Virus record (IMG/VR): IMGVR_UViG_3300037225_000063
Span: 1-36,882 of that record
Length of the DNA: 36,882 nucleotides
Reading direction: 5' to 3' (one strand)
From: a virus
Positions 24,457 through 30,678 of the stretch are shown here, one piece after another. Numbering within the stretch: the stretch's first letter is position 1; every line of letters begins with the position of its first letter. Under the pieces are notes generated by a model. That model ran no database searches, was not told where the DNA came from, and worked only from the letters and a program-made list of their open reading frames with translations. The translations under genes were made by a program, and so were the position numbers.

Positions 24457-24516
24457 GCCCAATAATCTACCACTTCCCCCTTTTGTCAGGCAACCATCCC
24501 GTGCTAGATTCCTGCC

Positions 24517-24789
24517 ATGCAAAACCAGCCTTCTCCCGCCCCAAGCAAATCCAAGCCCCACCTTGCCCCGAACAAGCTCTGCCGTTCCAGCAAGGGCCAG
24601 CTCTCCTGCCCATGCAAACTCAAGACCAAGTCCTTCTCCGTCCACATCGTCCAAGGCAAGGAAATGGTCTCTCTGGTCATCGAGTGCCGCAACTGCCGCT
24701 CCCTCTACATCCTCGAATCCCGCCGCACAGACCGCCGCCCCGATAACCTCATCGAACTCCCCGAAACACCCAAAATCATCATCCCATGA
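24517..24789 (+). CDS. Small Cys-containing hypothetical protein
   Basis: The 90-residue product has a Ser/Pro/Lys N-terminus and two short Cys motifs (CPCKLKTKSFSVHIV and CRNCRSLY) that could hold one zinc. Its stop overlaps the start of the next gene by 4 bases, a sign that both are real. No ribosome binding site precedes the ATG. A promoter-like TTGTCA with TAGATT 16 bases on ends only a few bases before it, so a leaderless transcript is possible. Family not recognised. Confidence 0.58.
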   Translation: MQNQPSPAPSKSKPHLAPNKLCRSSKGQLSCPCKLKTKSFSVHIVQGKEMVSLVIECRNCRSLYILESRRTDRRPDNLIELPETPKIIIP

Positions 24790-25007
24790 ATGACCAACGC
24801 AACGAGGCTCTAGCACACCTCAAGCACGGGGCCGACCACCTCAACGCCGCCATCCTCTACTTCCAAAACAACCCCGACAAATCCCCAGACCGCTCCGACT
24901 ACTCCTTCCTCCTCAACAAACTCGGCGAAATGTTCCGCGAAACCAATTCAGCCCTCCACTACGCCCACCCCCTCATCTTCCAGATCCTCTCAAACACACC
25001 AGAATAA
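24786..25007 (+). CDS. Small helical hypothetical protein
   Basis: The 73-residue protein is helical (MNDQRNEALAHLKHGADHLN), with two predicted amphipathic helices around a short charged loop (DKSPDRSD). It overlaps the previous gene by 4 bases and is the last gene before the 1.4-kb stretch without genes. It has no membrane segment, cysteine or catalytic motif. Its Leu-Ala codon pair CTA-GCA at 24810 is one of the genome's CTAGC sites. Function unknown. Confidence 0.58.
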   Translation: MNDQRNEALAHLKHGADHLNAAILYFQNNPDKSPDRSDYSFLLNKLGEMFRETNSALHYAHPLIFQILSNTPE

Positions 25008-25548
25008 AACTCCTCCTCCTCCCCAATTCTAATGCAGATGACGAATAGCCCTTGACATCTGAAACAGCAATCCAGTTGTCTGGGCCAGCTATCCGGCCAA
25101 TCAAGATGTTTCCCTGATCCTGTACCTGCTCATGGGGGGGGGCAAGTTTCTGGCAGGTTCCAGAAAGGCAAGCCTTGACAAGAGGAAAGAGGGATGTGCG
25201 GGTCGGGAGCGGGTGTGAGGCGGGGTCAAGTATCCGTGTAAAGCTGCCCGATCCAGAGTACTGCCTGGTACGGGGGTCAAAAACCCCAGCCACTCGCCGC
25301 CAGCTCCCCGCACCAGCCCTCCTCTTGACTTTGCTCCGCAAAGCTCTTGACATGCGCCAGCACCAGCGGAGGAGGTCTTGCTCAGGTTCTGGGGCAGGCT
25401 GTCAAGGGAAGATTGTCAATAAGTGCTAGAACGGCGTTTCTTAAAACCCGCGTTTTCGGACACTTTGAACCAAAAGCAAATGTCAAATTTACCCCAGAAA
25501 CGCCATTCCACCCCGTTTTTGCCAGCTTATCAAGGCATGAAACAGGCT
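25008..25548. other. Gene-free stretch with clustered CTTGAC boxes
   Basis: I see no convincing gene here; open frames are short and have poor composition. Instead CTTGAC occurs at 25051, 25174, 25324 and 25346 on the plus strand and at 25225 and 25401 on the minus strand, far more often than chance would give in about 360 bases. Between the third and fourth boxes is a small perfect hairpin (CTTTGC-TCC-GCAAAG, 25329-25343). None of the boxes has a good -10 partner, so they look like protein-binding sites rather than promoters. Confidence 0.5.
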
Positions 25549-25669
25549 GCTAGAAAGGTAACCGATACCTTACCGATACCTTTGGCTAAGGTAACCGATA
25601 CCTTACGGTAAGGTAACCGATACGTTAGCCTAAGGTAACCGATACCTTACCGATACGTTACCGTAACGT
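25549..25669. repeat. Tandem array of 11-bp units (iteron-like)
   Basis: Eleven consecutive 11-bp units run without a gap. The main unit is AACCGATACCT or its variant TACCGATACGT. It is interleaved with units ending in AAGGT, such as TTGGCTAAGGT and TAGCCTAAGGT. The core ACCGATA appears six times, at 25561, 25572, 25594, 25616, 25638 and 25649, always 11 or 22 bases apart, so every copy faces the same side of the helix. No gene covers it convincingly. This is the form expected of a replication origin, partition site or operator bound by a cooperative protein. Confidence 0.8.
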
Positions 25670-25688
25670 ACAAGAACCGGACTGGATA

Positions 25689-25740
25689 AGGATAAGGACA
25701 GGATAAGGACTAGATAAGGACAAGGCTAGAGCTAGAGCTA
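25689..25740. repeat. Second 11-bp tandem block and GAGCTA repeats
   Basis: Three adjoining 11-mers (AGGATAAGGAC twice, then TAGATAAGGAC) fill 25689-25721. They are followed by AGGCTA and two overlapping GAGCTA hexamers ending in GCTAGC at 25737. The unit differs from the array just upstream but keeps the same 11-bp step, so the two blocks probably form one locus. The purine-rich strand bias (GGATAAGGA) could ease local melting. Confidence 0.7.
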
Positions 25741-26274
25741 GCGCAAGGGCTTGCAGGGCAGGGCTTGAGAGGGCAGGCTGCTAGTGCTGGATGACGAGGC
25801 GGGGGGCGAGGCCGGGCCGACCTCCCCCAACTCCGGCCTGCCAACCTTGCCCTTGCCGTCTCGACAAGACCCGCCCAACTTGCCCTGCCGGATTACAGGA
25901 GCTTGACCAGACAGAAGCCTGATTGGATCAAGCCGGAGGATATTGCGCTGCGCTGACTGAATATTACCATCCCGTGAAATCGCCGAGGTGCTCGCCCGAC
26001 CAACCCGCCTCCCAGTTTGTAGGGTTTCCCCGCCGAGGGCTTGTGCTCTGGTTTGGCATGGGACTTGAATGACAGCTTTCGCGCTAGGATGACTTATAGC
26101 GCGTTTTGATTGAGTGAAGTTTTTGGTTCAAGCCGCCTCCCCGCTATCCCGATATCCCCGAAACGGTTTTAGGGTATTTAAAGAGCTTTTCCAGTCTTTC
26201 GTCTCTCTCTTATATAGTCAACTTTGTCAATTTTTATCACGTTTATTTATTTTTAATTTTCTTTCACTTTTCTC
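25741..26274. other. Gene-free stretch: GC-rich repeats then T-rich leader
   Basis: No gene is convincing here. The left part has direct repeats of AGGGCTTG and GGCAGG and an inverted repeat AGGCCGG/CCGGCCT around 25812-25843, giving strong possible secondary structure. The right part from about 26185 becomes T-rich (TTTATTTATTTTTAATTTTC), the lowest-stability DNA in the window, directly before the early promoter. Together with the 11-bp arrays this resembles an origin with a melting region, which is inferred. Confidence 0.45.
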
Positions 26275-26303
26275 TTGCATTGTTTGCTCTTTGCGCTTAT
26301 CTT
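26275..26303 (+). promoter_or_regulatory. Early promoter (TTGCAT-17-TATCTT)
   Basis: A -35 box TTGCAT (26275-26280) and a -10 box TATCTT (26298-26303) are 17 bases apart, upstream of the duplicated leader and the Ala-rich protein gene. The same -35 box is used at 30363 and the same -10 box at the capsid promoter. It lies at the border between the gene-free locus and the rightward early operon. Promoter activity is inferred from the consensus match and position. Confidence 0.6.
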
Positions 26304-26343
26304 GCGTGTACAAGATCAATTTCCCCTCTGTAGCATGAGGGGT

Positions 26344-26387
26344 ACAACACAACCAACATAACCCACAGGAACCCGAAAAATTATGAA
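26344..26387 (+). repeat. 44-bp direct repeat, copy 1 (gene leader and start codon)
   Basis: A 44-base sequence beginning ACAACACAACCAACATAACC and ending in ATGAA is present here and again, base for base, at 27053-27096. Each copy contains the ribosome binding region (CACAGGAACC) and the ATG of the following gene. The two genes therefore have identical translation leaders, here for the Ala-rich protein. Confidence 0.9.
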
Positions 26388-26985
26388 GATCACACTGAAG
26401 GCTTTGCAGAAACTCGGAGCGTGCACGGACGGCATTGCTTGGTTCGCCGCGCAATCCGAAAACAACGGCCGGAAGGTCGTCGAAAAACTCCTCGCGGAGG
26501 GCCGGGCGAATTGGGCCAACTGGTTGGTGGCCCGGCTGCTGGGGAAGTCGGGGAAAATTGCTTATGCACGGTTCGCTGCCTCCCGCGCCGCCGCCAACGC
26601 CTCCTCCGACTATGCCTCCGCCGCCAACGCCGCCGCCGCCGCCGCCGCCAACGCCGCCGCCGCCGCCAACGCCGCCTCCGCCGCCAACGCCGCCGCCGCC
26701 AACGCCGCCAACGCCGCCCGTGCCTCCTATGCCGCCGCCAATGCCGCCCGTGCCTCCTATTCCGCCGCCGCCGCCGCCGCCGCCGCCCATGCCGCCGCCC
26801 ATGCCGCCCGTGCCTCCTATGCCGCCGCCGATGCCGCCGATGCCTCCTATGCCGCCAACGCCGCCGCCTACGCCGCCAACGCCGCCGCCGTCTACGCCGC
26901 CTACGCCGCCCCCTACGCCAAAGGCGCTTACGAAACAGCCCTCGAAAGGATCGTGCGTCACGGTCTGGGGCTGCTGAAAGCCTAA
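26383..26985 (+). CDS. Ala-rich repeat protein
   Basis: The 200-residue protein has a folded N-terminal domain (about 1-70) with LQKLGACTDGIAWF and ANWANWLVARLLGK. This pattern resembles small phage proteins with a GAC..G..WF start that are often annotated only as putative immunity protein. Residues about 71-175 are an almost pure Ala helix broken by Asn, Ser, Tyr, Arg and His, with a recurring ARASYAA unit. The C-terminus is an amphipathic helix (YETALERIVRHGLGLLKA). The DNA is a GCC-rich repeat that can slip. It is the first early gene and shares its leader with the AAA+ gene. Function unknown. Confidence 0.75.
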   Translation: MKITLKALQKLGACTDGIAWFAAQSENNGRKVVEKLLAEGRANWANWLVARLLGKSGKIAYARFAASRAAANASSDYASAANAAAAAAANAAAAANAASAANAAAANAANAARASYAAANAARASYSAAAAAAAAHAAAHAARASYAAADAADASYAANAAAYAANAAAVYAAYAAPYAKGAYETALERIVRHGLGLLKA

Positions 26986-26994
26986 CCCCCGCCG

Positions 26995-27023
26995 CTCCCC
27001 ATCCATTACCGGTGGGTGGGGAG
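26995..27023 (+). other. Stem-loop between Ala-rich gene and AAA+ gene
   Basis: CTCCCCATCC pairs with GGGTGGGGAG (10 bp, one G-T) around a 9-base loop, just after the stop of the Ala-rich gene. No U-tract follows, so it is probably not a simple terminator. It could stabilise the upstream message, act as a processing site, or reduce read-through into the AAA+ gene. Confidence 0.5.
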
Positions 27024-27052
27024 AACGGGTGCCAGAACAAGCCCCAAAAAAC

Positions 27053-27096
27053 ACAACACAACCAACATAACCCACAGGAACCCGAAAAATTATGAA
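27053..27096 (+). repeat. 44-bp direct repeat, copy 2 (gene leader and start codon)
   Basis: This is an exact second copy of the leader at 26344-26387, placed before the AAA+ ATPase gene and including its ATG. No copy of the TTGCAT promoter precedes it, so only the translation leader was duplicated. The perfect match suggests a recent duplication, gene conversion, or strong selection on the leader. Confidence 0.9.
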
Positions 27097-28165
27097 CTAC
27101 AACGAAATGACGGTGAGCGAGCTCCGCAAGCTTGTCACCGAACGCAAGCTCGGTGCTGGCGTCTGGCGTGTGAGCGCGAGCAAGGCAGACTTGATTCTCG
27201 CGCTTGAAACCGGCAATGTCCCCGATGCCGAACCCACCCCGCCCCGCACCGGCAATCTTGCCGAAACGCTGGCAACCGCAATCCGCGAATTCCTCCCCGA
27301 GGGCACCGTGAACGAGGAGAAGGTCCGGGAGATTGTATCCGATGAATTAGGACGCCGTGGAGCGTTGAAAATTGAACTTCAGATTGCCGAACTTCCCCCC
27401 GTTGACGTTTCAGAGGATCATTTCCTCCTTCCCTTGGTGCTAGCTTGTGTCCATAACAAAATCCCCGTTTACCTCGTTGGCCCGGCCGGATCCGGCAAGA
27501 CGCACTTGGCAAAGCGCATTGCGAAAATGCTCCAGATGGAATACTCCGACATTTCAGTTTGTGGACAGACGAGCGAGTACAGCCTGCGCGGTTACATGGA
27601 CGCCCAAGGACGTTATGTCTCCACTGGTTTCCGCACCCGCTACGAGCAAGGCGGGGTTTTTTTGCTGGACGAAGCCGATGCAGGAAATCCAAACGTGTTG
27701 GCCGTCCTGAATTCCGGCACCGCAAACGGACATATGAGCTTCCCCGATGGACTCATTGCCAAGCACGACAACTTCCGCTTGATTGCTGCTGGCAACACCT
27801 ACGGCACCGGCGCAAACGCGCAGTATGTCGGAAGGAATCCACTGGACGCTGCAACCCTTGACCGCTTTGCGTTTATCCAGTTTCCGATTGACCCGAGCCT
27901 TGAGGGCCGGTTAATCGGTGTTGACGTTCCCAAACCCGACTTTGACATATCCGAAGGCGGAACGATGGACGGCAAAGCATGGATCGAGCGGGTTCAGGCT
28001 CTCCGGGAAAACGCGCAACGTCATGGTGTGAAAGCGATTTTCTCACCCCGCGCCACAATCTACGGAACCCTCCTATTGTCGTCTGGTGTTGGAATCCGGC
28101 ACGTTGAAAATATGCTTCTACGCAAGGGACTGGATGAATCGACTTGGACCAAGTTGCAATCTTAA
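27092..28165 (+). CDS. MoxR/CobS-type AAA+ ATPase with SAP-like N-terminus
   Basis: The 357-residue protein begins with a SAP/Rho-N-like helix pair (MTVSELRKLVTERKL, then SKADLILALE). From about residue 100 it is an AAA+ ATPase of the MoxR/CobS/CbbQ type: Walker A GPAGSGKT at 130-137, the YSLRGYMD and GRYVSTGF loops, Walker B VFLLDEADAG at 189-198, sensor segment AAGNTYGTGA, and an Arg-containing LDAATLDRFAF. Such ATPases remodel or insert cofactors into partner proteins and usually pair with a vWA-domain protein. The next gene, 15 bases on, looks like such a partner. The SAP-like part may bind DNA. Confidence 0.88.
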   Translation: MNYNEMTVSELRKLVTERKLGAGVWRVSASKADLILALETGNVPDAEPTPPRTGNLAETLATAIREFLPEGTVNEEKVREIVSDELGRRGALKIELQIAELPPVDVSEDHFLLPLVLACVHNKIPVYLVGPAGSGKTHLAKRIAKMLQMEYSDISVCGQTSEYSLRGYMDAQGRYVSTGFRTRYEQGGVFLLDEADAGNPNVLAVLNSGTANGHMSFPDGLIAKHDNFRLIAAGNTYGTGANAQYVGRNPLDAATLDRFAFIQFPIDPSLEGRLIGVDVPKPDFDISEGGTMDGKAWIERVQALRENAQRHGVKAIFSPRATIYGTLLLSSGVGIRHVENMLLRKGLDESTWTKLQS

Positions 28166-28180
28166 ACCCGAGGATTTTAT

Positions 28181-29317
28181 ATGGCATGGAAAACCACCAA
28201 ACCCAAGCAGAATCAACAGTGTTGTAAATGCGGTTGCGTTATTGTCGCCCACCAACCGGCTTGGTATGCAACCAGATCGAAGCTATATATCTGCACGTCT
28301 TGCTCACCCCAACGCACCCCCGCCCCGGATGCCCCGCAACCGTCCCCGGATGGCTCTCCGGCACGCCCGGAGAAGGTTCCCCACTACGCGGGAAGCAAGG
28401 AGTATCAGCAGCTTGAAAACGTCCCAAACTCGGCTTGGAACTGGAAAGAATATCCCAGACCAAGCAACCCGGCGAAGCCCTTCAAAATCGCTGAATCATA
28501 CGTTGACTTTGACACCTTTGCCCGTATCGTGCAAGGCCGTCCCGCCCACTACACCGGCGCAAGCCGATCCCGGCGGATCGCCGGGGCCGACTGGGACTTG
28601 CTTGCCGGTTTTGGCGGAGCGGTCAACATGATGTTGCATGGCTGGCCCGAGGGCCGAGAGTTTGCATCCCGCATGGCTGGCAAGCTTGGAGACATATCCG
28701 GGCGGGTTGTCCGGTTTAAGACGGTGATGGACGTTGCCGGTTTTGCTCCGGACGTAGGAGTGTTTTGCGCCGGAGCGCCGGATTGTATGTTTCATTACGA
28801 GACCCACGAAGCCGAGGCGAAAGCACAAGCTAGCATTGTCAGGGTTTGCGTGAACATTTCCGCAAGTGGCGGTGTTCCAGCGGAAGCCCTTGCAGTAAAA
28901 GGCTTGGCCGTCTCAACCCTCGTTGAAGCCCTCCAGACCGCCGGAAAATCGGTAGAATTGACAGTTTGTGAAGGATGTTTATCCTCTCGAGATGGAGACG
29001 GTTACCAATGGTTTTTAACATTGAAAGAAGCGGATGCCGTCATGGAATCAGACCGACTAGCCTACTTTCTTGGGCATCCCGCTGTACTCCGCCGTCTTGG
29101 ATTTGCCTACACCGAGAACGCTCCGAAAGCTTTCGGGGGCGTCTTGGAGGTTCATTCCTCTTACGGAACCCCGCGCGAAACCTGGGGAGGAAAGCCCGGG
29201 GACATCCATGTCGGACACAACCACTTGCTCGAAACCAACTGGAAAAACATGGACGTTGTTCGAAAGTGGATCACAGACCAGCTTACAGCCCAAGGAGTGA
29301 CACTTGAGGGGGTTTGA
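28181..29317 (+). CDS. Zinc-ribbon plus vWA-like protein, probable AAA+ partner
   Basis: The 378-residue protein opens with a zinc ribbon (CCKCGC at 14-19, CTSC at 38-41) and a Pro-rich linker. The rest resembles the DUF7192/vWA-like partners of phage MoxR ATPases. Most telling is the strand-helix RVCVNISASGG followed by KGLAVSTLVEALQTAGKSVE, the vWA layout, with NISAS at 225-229 in place of the metal-binding DxSxS. The first Asp is thus replaced and metal binding may be lost. It follows the ATPase by 15 bases. Family and pairing are known; the substrate is unknown. Confidence 0.72.
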   Translation: MAWKTTKPKQNQQCCKCGCVIVAHQPAWYATRSKLYICTSCSPQRTPAPDAPQPSPDGSPARPEKVPHYAGSKEYQQLENVPNSAWNWKEYPRPSNPAKPFKIAESYVDFDTFARIVQGRPAHYTGASRSRRIAGADWDLLAGFGGAVNMMLHGWPEGREFASRMAGKLGDISGRVVRFKTVMDVAGFAPDVGVFCAGAPDCMFHYETHEAEAKAQASIVRVCVNISASGGVPAEALAVKGLAVSTLVEALQTAGKSVELTVCEGCLSSRDGDGYQWFLTLKEADAVMESDRLAYFLGHPAVLRRLGFAYTENAPKAFGGVLEVHSSYGTPRETWGGKPGDIHVGHNHLLETNWKNMDVVRKWITDQLTAQGVTLEGV

Positions 29318-29394
29318 TACCCCCGAGGCCGAAAAACCCGCCAGAACCCGTTTAAACGCCAACCAAACCCATTCCAGAAAGGAATCACAAGCCC

Positions 29395-29619
29395 ATGAAC
29401 GCAAAGAAACGCCGATCCATCCGAATTGAGCGAACCGCCCGAATCCACGAACGCCGAACCCACCACGCCTACCCCGGCCCCGTACACGCCGAAACCCCTT
29501 GCCCATGCTCTTGCGCCTTTTGCGGGAACCCGCGCAGGTTTGCCAAGGGCCGGGACCGGCTCACCGTACAAGAGGCCCGGCTTGCCGAGACCTTGAAGCT
29601 TGACCTTAACGCATACTGA
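29395..29619 (+). CDS. Small CxCxxCGNPR zinc-type protein
   Basis: The 74-residue basic protein ends its first half with CPCSCAFCGNPRRFAK and then has LTVQEARLAETL. This CxCxxCGNPRR...T.QE pattern is found in many small phage and bacterial proteins of unknown role. The ribosome binding site (AAAGGAATC) lies in a small hairpin 12-15 bases upstream. It stands alone between gaps of 77 and 95 bases. Confidence 0.75.
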   Translation: MNAKKRRSIRIERTARIHERRTHHAYPGPVHAETPCPCSCAFCGNPRRFAKGRDRLTVQEARLAETLKLDLNAY

Positions 29620-29624
29620 TATCC

Positions 29625-29680
29625 TACTCACTCCCGGGACGCTGGGAGCCCGAGGGTGAAAGGATGCCAGAACGTCATCC
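29625..29680 (+). other. Paired small stem-loops in the gap after the CGNPR gene
   Basis: Two short inverted repeats follow the gene: CTCCC/GGGAG (with loop GGGACGCT) and GGATG/CATCC around CCAGAACGT. The second loop carries GCCAGAAC, a motif also present in the leaders at 27031 and 29340. No clear U-tract follows, so an RNA-processing or attenuation role is only possible. Confidence 0.35.
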
Positions 29681-29714
29681 GAAAAACATATAAACCAAAA
29701 CAGAAAAAATCAAA

Positions 29715-29816
29715 ATGGAAACCTATAAAATCAAAATTAAAATCGCCGGAGCTTTTGCTTTTGGCTCAACGGTCAGCTTTTTCATGTACCTACTTTGCCT
29801 GATTTTTAACGTCTGA
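29715..29816 (+). CDS. Tiny membrane protein (33 residues)
   Basis: The frame starts METYKIKIKIAGAFAFGS and ends in a hydrophobic segment (FFMYLLCLIFNV). A basic N-terminus and about 22 apolar residues suggest a single membrane helix. It fills an otherwise empty 220-base gap in the early operon. The leader is A-rich without a clear ribosome binding site, so translation is uncertain. Confidence 0.4.
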   Translation: METYKIKIKIAGAFAFGSTVSFFMYLLCLIFNV

Positions 29817-29839
29817 AAAACAAAAAAGGAAAATCCAAA

Positions 29840-30130
29840 ATGAAAACCAAGAAAGCCAAAAAGAAAAAAACCAAGACCGTTAGTTTTGTCCTTCGACCCG
29901 ATGGAACCCGCTCCGTCATCGAGGGAAAGCCCGACCTACAAACGCTACAAGCTCTCGTTGGAGGGTACATTGAGAGAGTGGGAAGGCTATCGCACTACGA
30001 AGTCTTTTGCAATGAGGACGGGAAGCCAAAAGGTCTCCCGGTGAATTACTCCGCAACCCTGCTCTGCTATTCGCTGGGCTGGCCTGTCGGGGATCATCTG
30101 GTGGGGGACATTGTTTTTATCGTGAAATAA
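29840..30130 (+). CDS. DUF3846-like protein
   Basis: After a very basic start (MKTKKAKKKKTKT), the 96-residue protein shows the DUF3846 pattern: LQTLQALVGGYIERV, then VFCNEDGKPKGLPVN, then a final VGDHLVGDIVFIV. This family is common in early regions of phages and in conjugative elements; its function is not known. A ribosome binding site (AAAGGAAAAT) precedes the ATG, and the next gene begins 4 bases after its stop. Confidence 0.82.
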   Translation: MKTKKAKKKKTKTVSFVLRPDGTRSVIEGKPDLQTLQALVGGYIERVGRLSHYEVFCNEDGKPKGLPVNYSATLLCYSLGWPVGDHLVGDIVFIVK

Positions 30131-30134
30131 AAAT

Positions 30135-30362
30135 ATGAAAAATCAAAAAATCCCTCTGGAACGGTGCTGCCTCTGTGGTTGCGCCCTCGTGGACTTTGGA
30201 CATAACCCGCGCCCCCTCGCCGAGGGCAGATGCTGCACCGAGTGCAACGGAGCGAAGGTAATCCCGGCGAGAATCGCGCCCGTTTACGGAGGTAAATTCC
30301 TCTCAAAGAAAAGCGAAAAACCACAAAAAGCACAAAACCCAAAAAGAAAAGAAAAAAAGTAG
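30135..30362 (+). CDS. Small Cys-rich zinc-finger protein
   Basis: The 75-residue protein carries CCLCGCALVDFGHNPRPL followed by GRCCTECN and then VIPARI. This pattern of two Cys knuckles around GHNPxPL is shared by many small phage and bacterial proteins of unknown function and surely binds zinc. The C-terminus is Lys-rich and probably disordered. It begins 4 bases after the DUF3846-like gene. Its stop lies right before the promoter at 30363. Confidence 0.75.
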   Translation: MKNQKIPLERCCLCGCALVDFGHNPRPLAEGRCCTECNGAKVIPARIAPVYGGKFLSKKSEKPQKAQNPKRKEKK

Positions 30363-30390
30363 TTGCATTACTTGGGAGAAGTGTTATATA
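30363..30390 (+). promoter_or_regulatory. Promoter TTGCAT-16-TATATA
   Basis: A TTGCAT box (30363-30368) is followed after 16 bases by TATATA (30385-30390), 13 bases before the ATG of the HTH gene. The -35 box is identical to the early promoter at 26275. The short distance leaves a leader of only a few bases, with no clear ribosome binding site. The call is inferred from the consensus match. Confidence 0.6.
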
Positions 30391-30403
30391 GCATAAAGGC
30401 ACT

Positions 30404-30643
30404 ATGGAAAACATAACTGAAAATTCAAACTGGTTGACCTTCTACCAATTCAACAAGATGCCGGAATTCCACGGACGACTTACCCCTGCGCAATTCCGTT
30501 ATGCCATCGAGAAAGGTTGGATCAAGGCCAAGAAAAGTTGCCTGTCGGACTCTGCGCGTTGGGTTGTGCGCGAGAGCGACCTGCGGGAATACTTTAACAA
30601 ACTCGAACCGCAACCCCAGCCCGCTGAAAACGCAAAAGCGTAA
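30404..30643 (+). CDS. Small HTH (excisionase-like) DNA-binding protein
   Basis: The 79-residue protein has the layout of MerR/excisionase-type winged helix proteins: NWLTFYQFNKMP, then RLTPAQFRYAIEKGWIKAKK (helix-turn and wing) and WVVRESDLREYFNKL. The C-terminus is a flexible Gln/Pro tail. As the first gene after its own promoter it is a good candidate for an early regulator or origin-binding adaptor. No integrase accompanies it, so a true excisionase role is unlikely. Confidence 0.68.
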   Translation: MENITENSNWLTFYQFNKMPEFHGRLTPAQFRYAIEKGWIKAKKSCLSDSARWVVRESDLREYFNKLEPQPQPAENAKA

Positions 30644-30678
30644 AAAGCGCATATAAACAAGAAAGCCAAAAAAGCAAA

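Noticed and set aside
24457-24816. N-terminal extension of the minus-strand gene at 23689
   Set aside because: The extension is low-complexity Ala/Gly/Leu sequence opposite the gene at 24517 and looks like an antisense shadow; the start at 24456 gives a normal protein.
25051-25075. TTGACA boxes as sigma70 promoters
   Set aside because: None of the CTTGACA copies in this locus has an acceptable -10 box at 15-19 bases.
24973-25353. Minus-strand gene of 126 residues in the gene-free locus
   Set aside because: Composition is poor (Arg/Ser/Gly), there is no ribosome binding site, no family pattern, and it ends inside the preceding gene.
25347-25611. Short plus-strand genes across the 11-bp array
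   Set aside because: Their sequences simply translate the DNA repeat (KVTDTLPIPLAKVTDTL) and lack ribosome sites.
26575-26935. CRISPR-like or tandem-repeat array
   Set aside because: The repeat is irregular GCC-type coding sequence for Ala with no spacers, so it is a protein repeat.
26227-27075. Long Gly-rich or Arg-rich frames on both strands over the GCC repeat
   Set aside because: They are mirror and shifted readings of the Ala-rich repeat; only the frame at 26383 has a folded N-terminus and a good leader.
30404-30643. True excisionase of an integrating phage
   Set aside because: No integrase, attachment-site repeat or repressor is visible; the fold fits a general small DNA-binding regulator.
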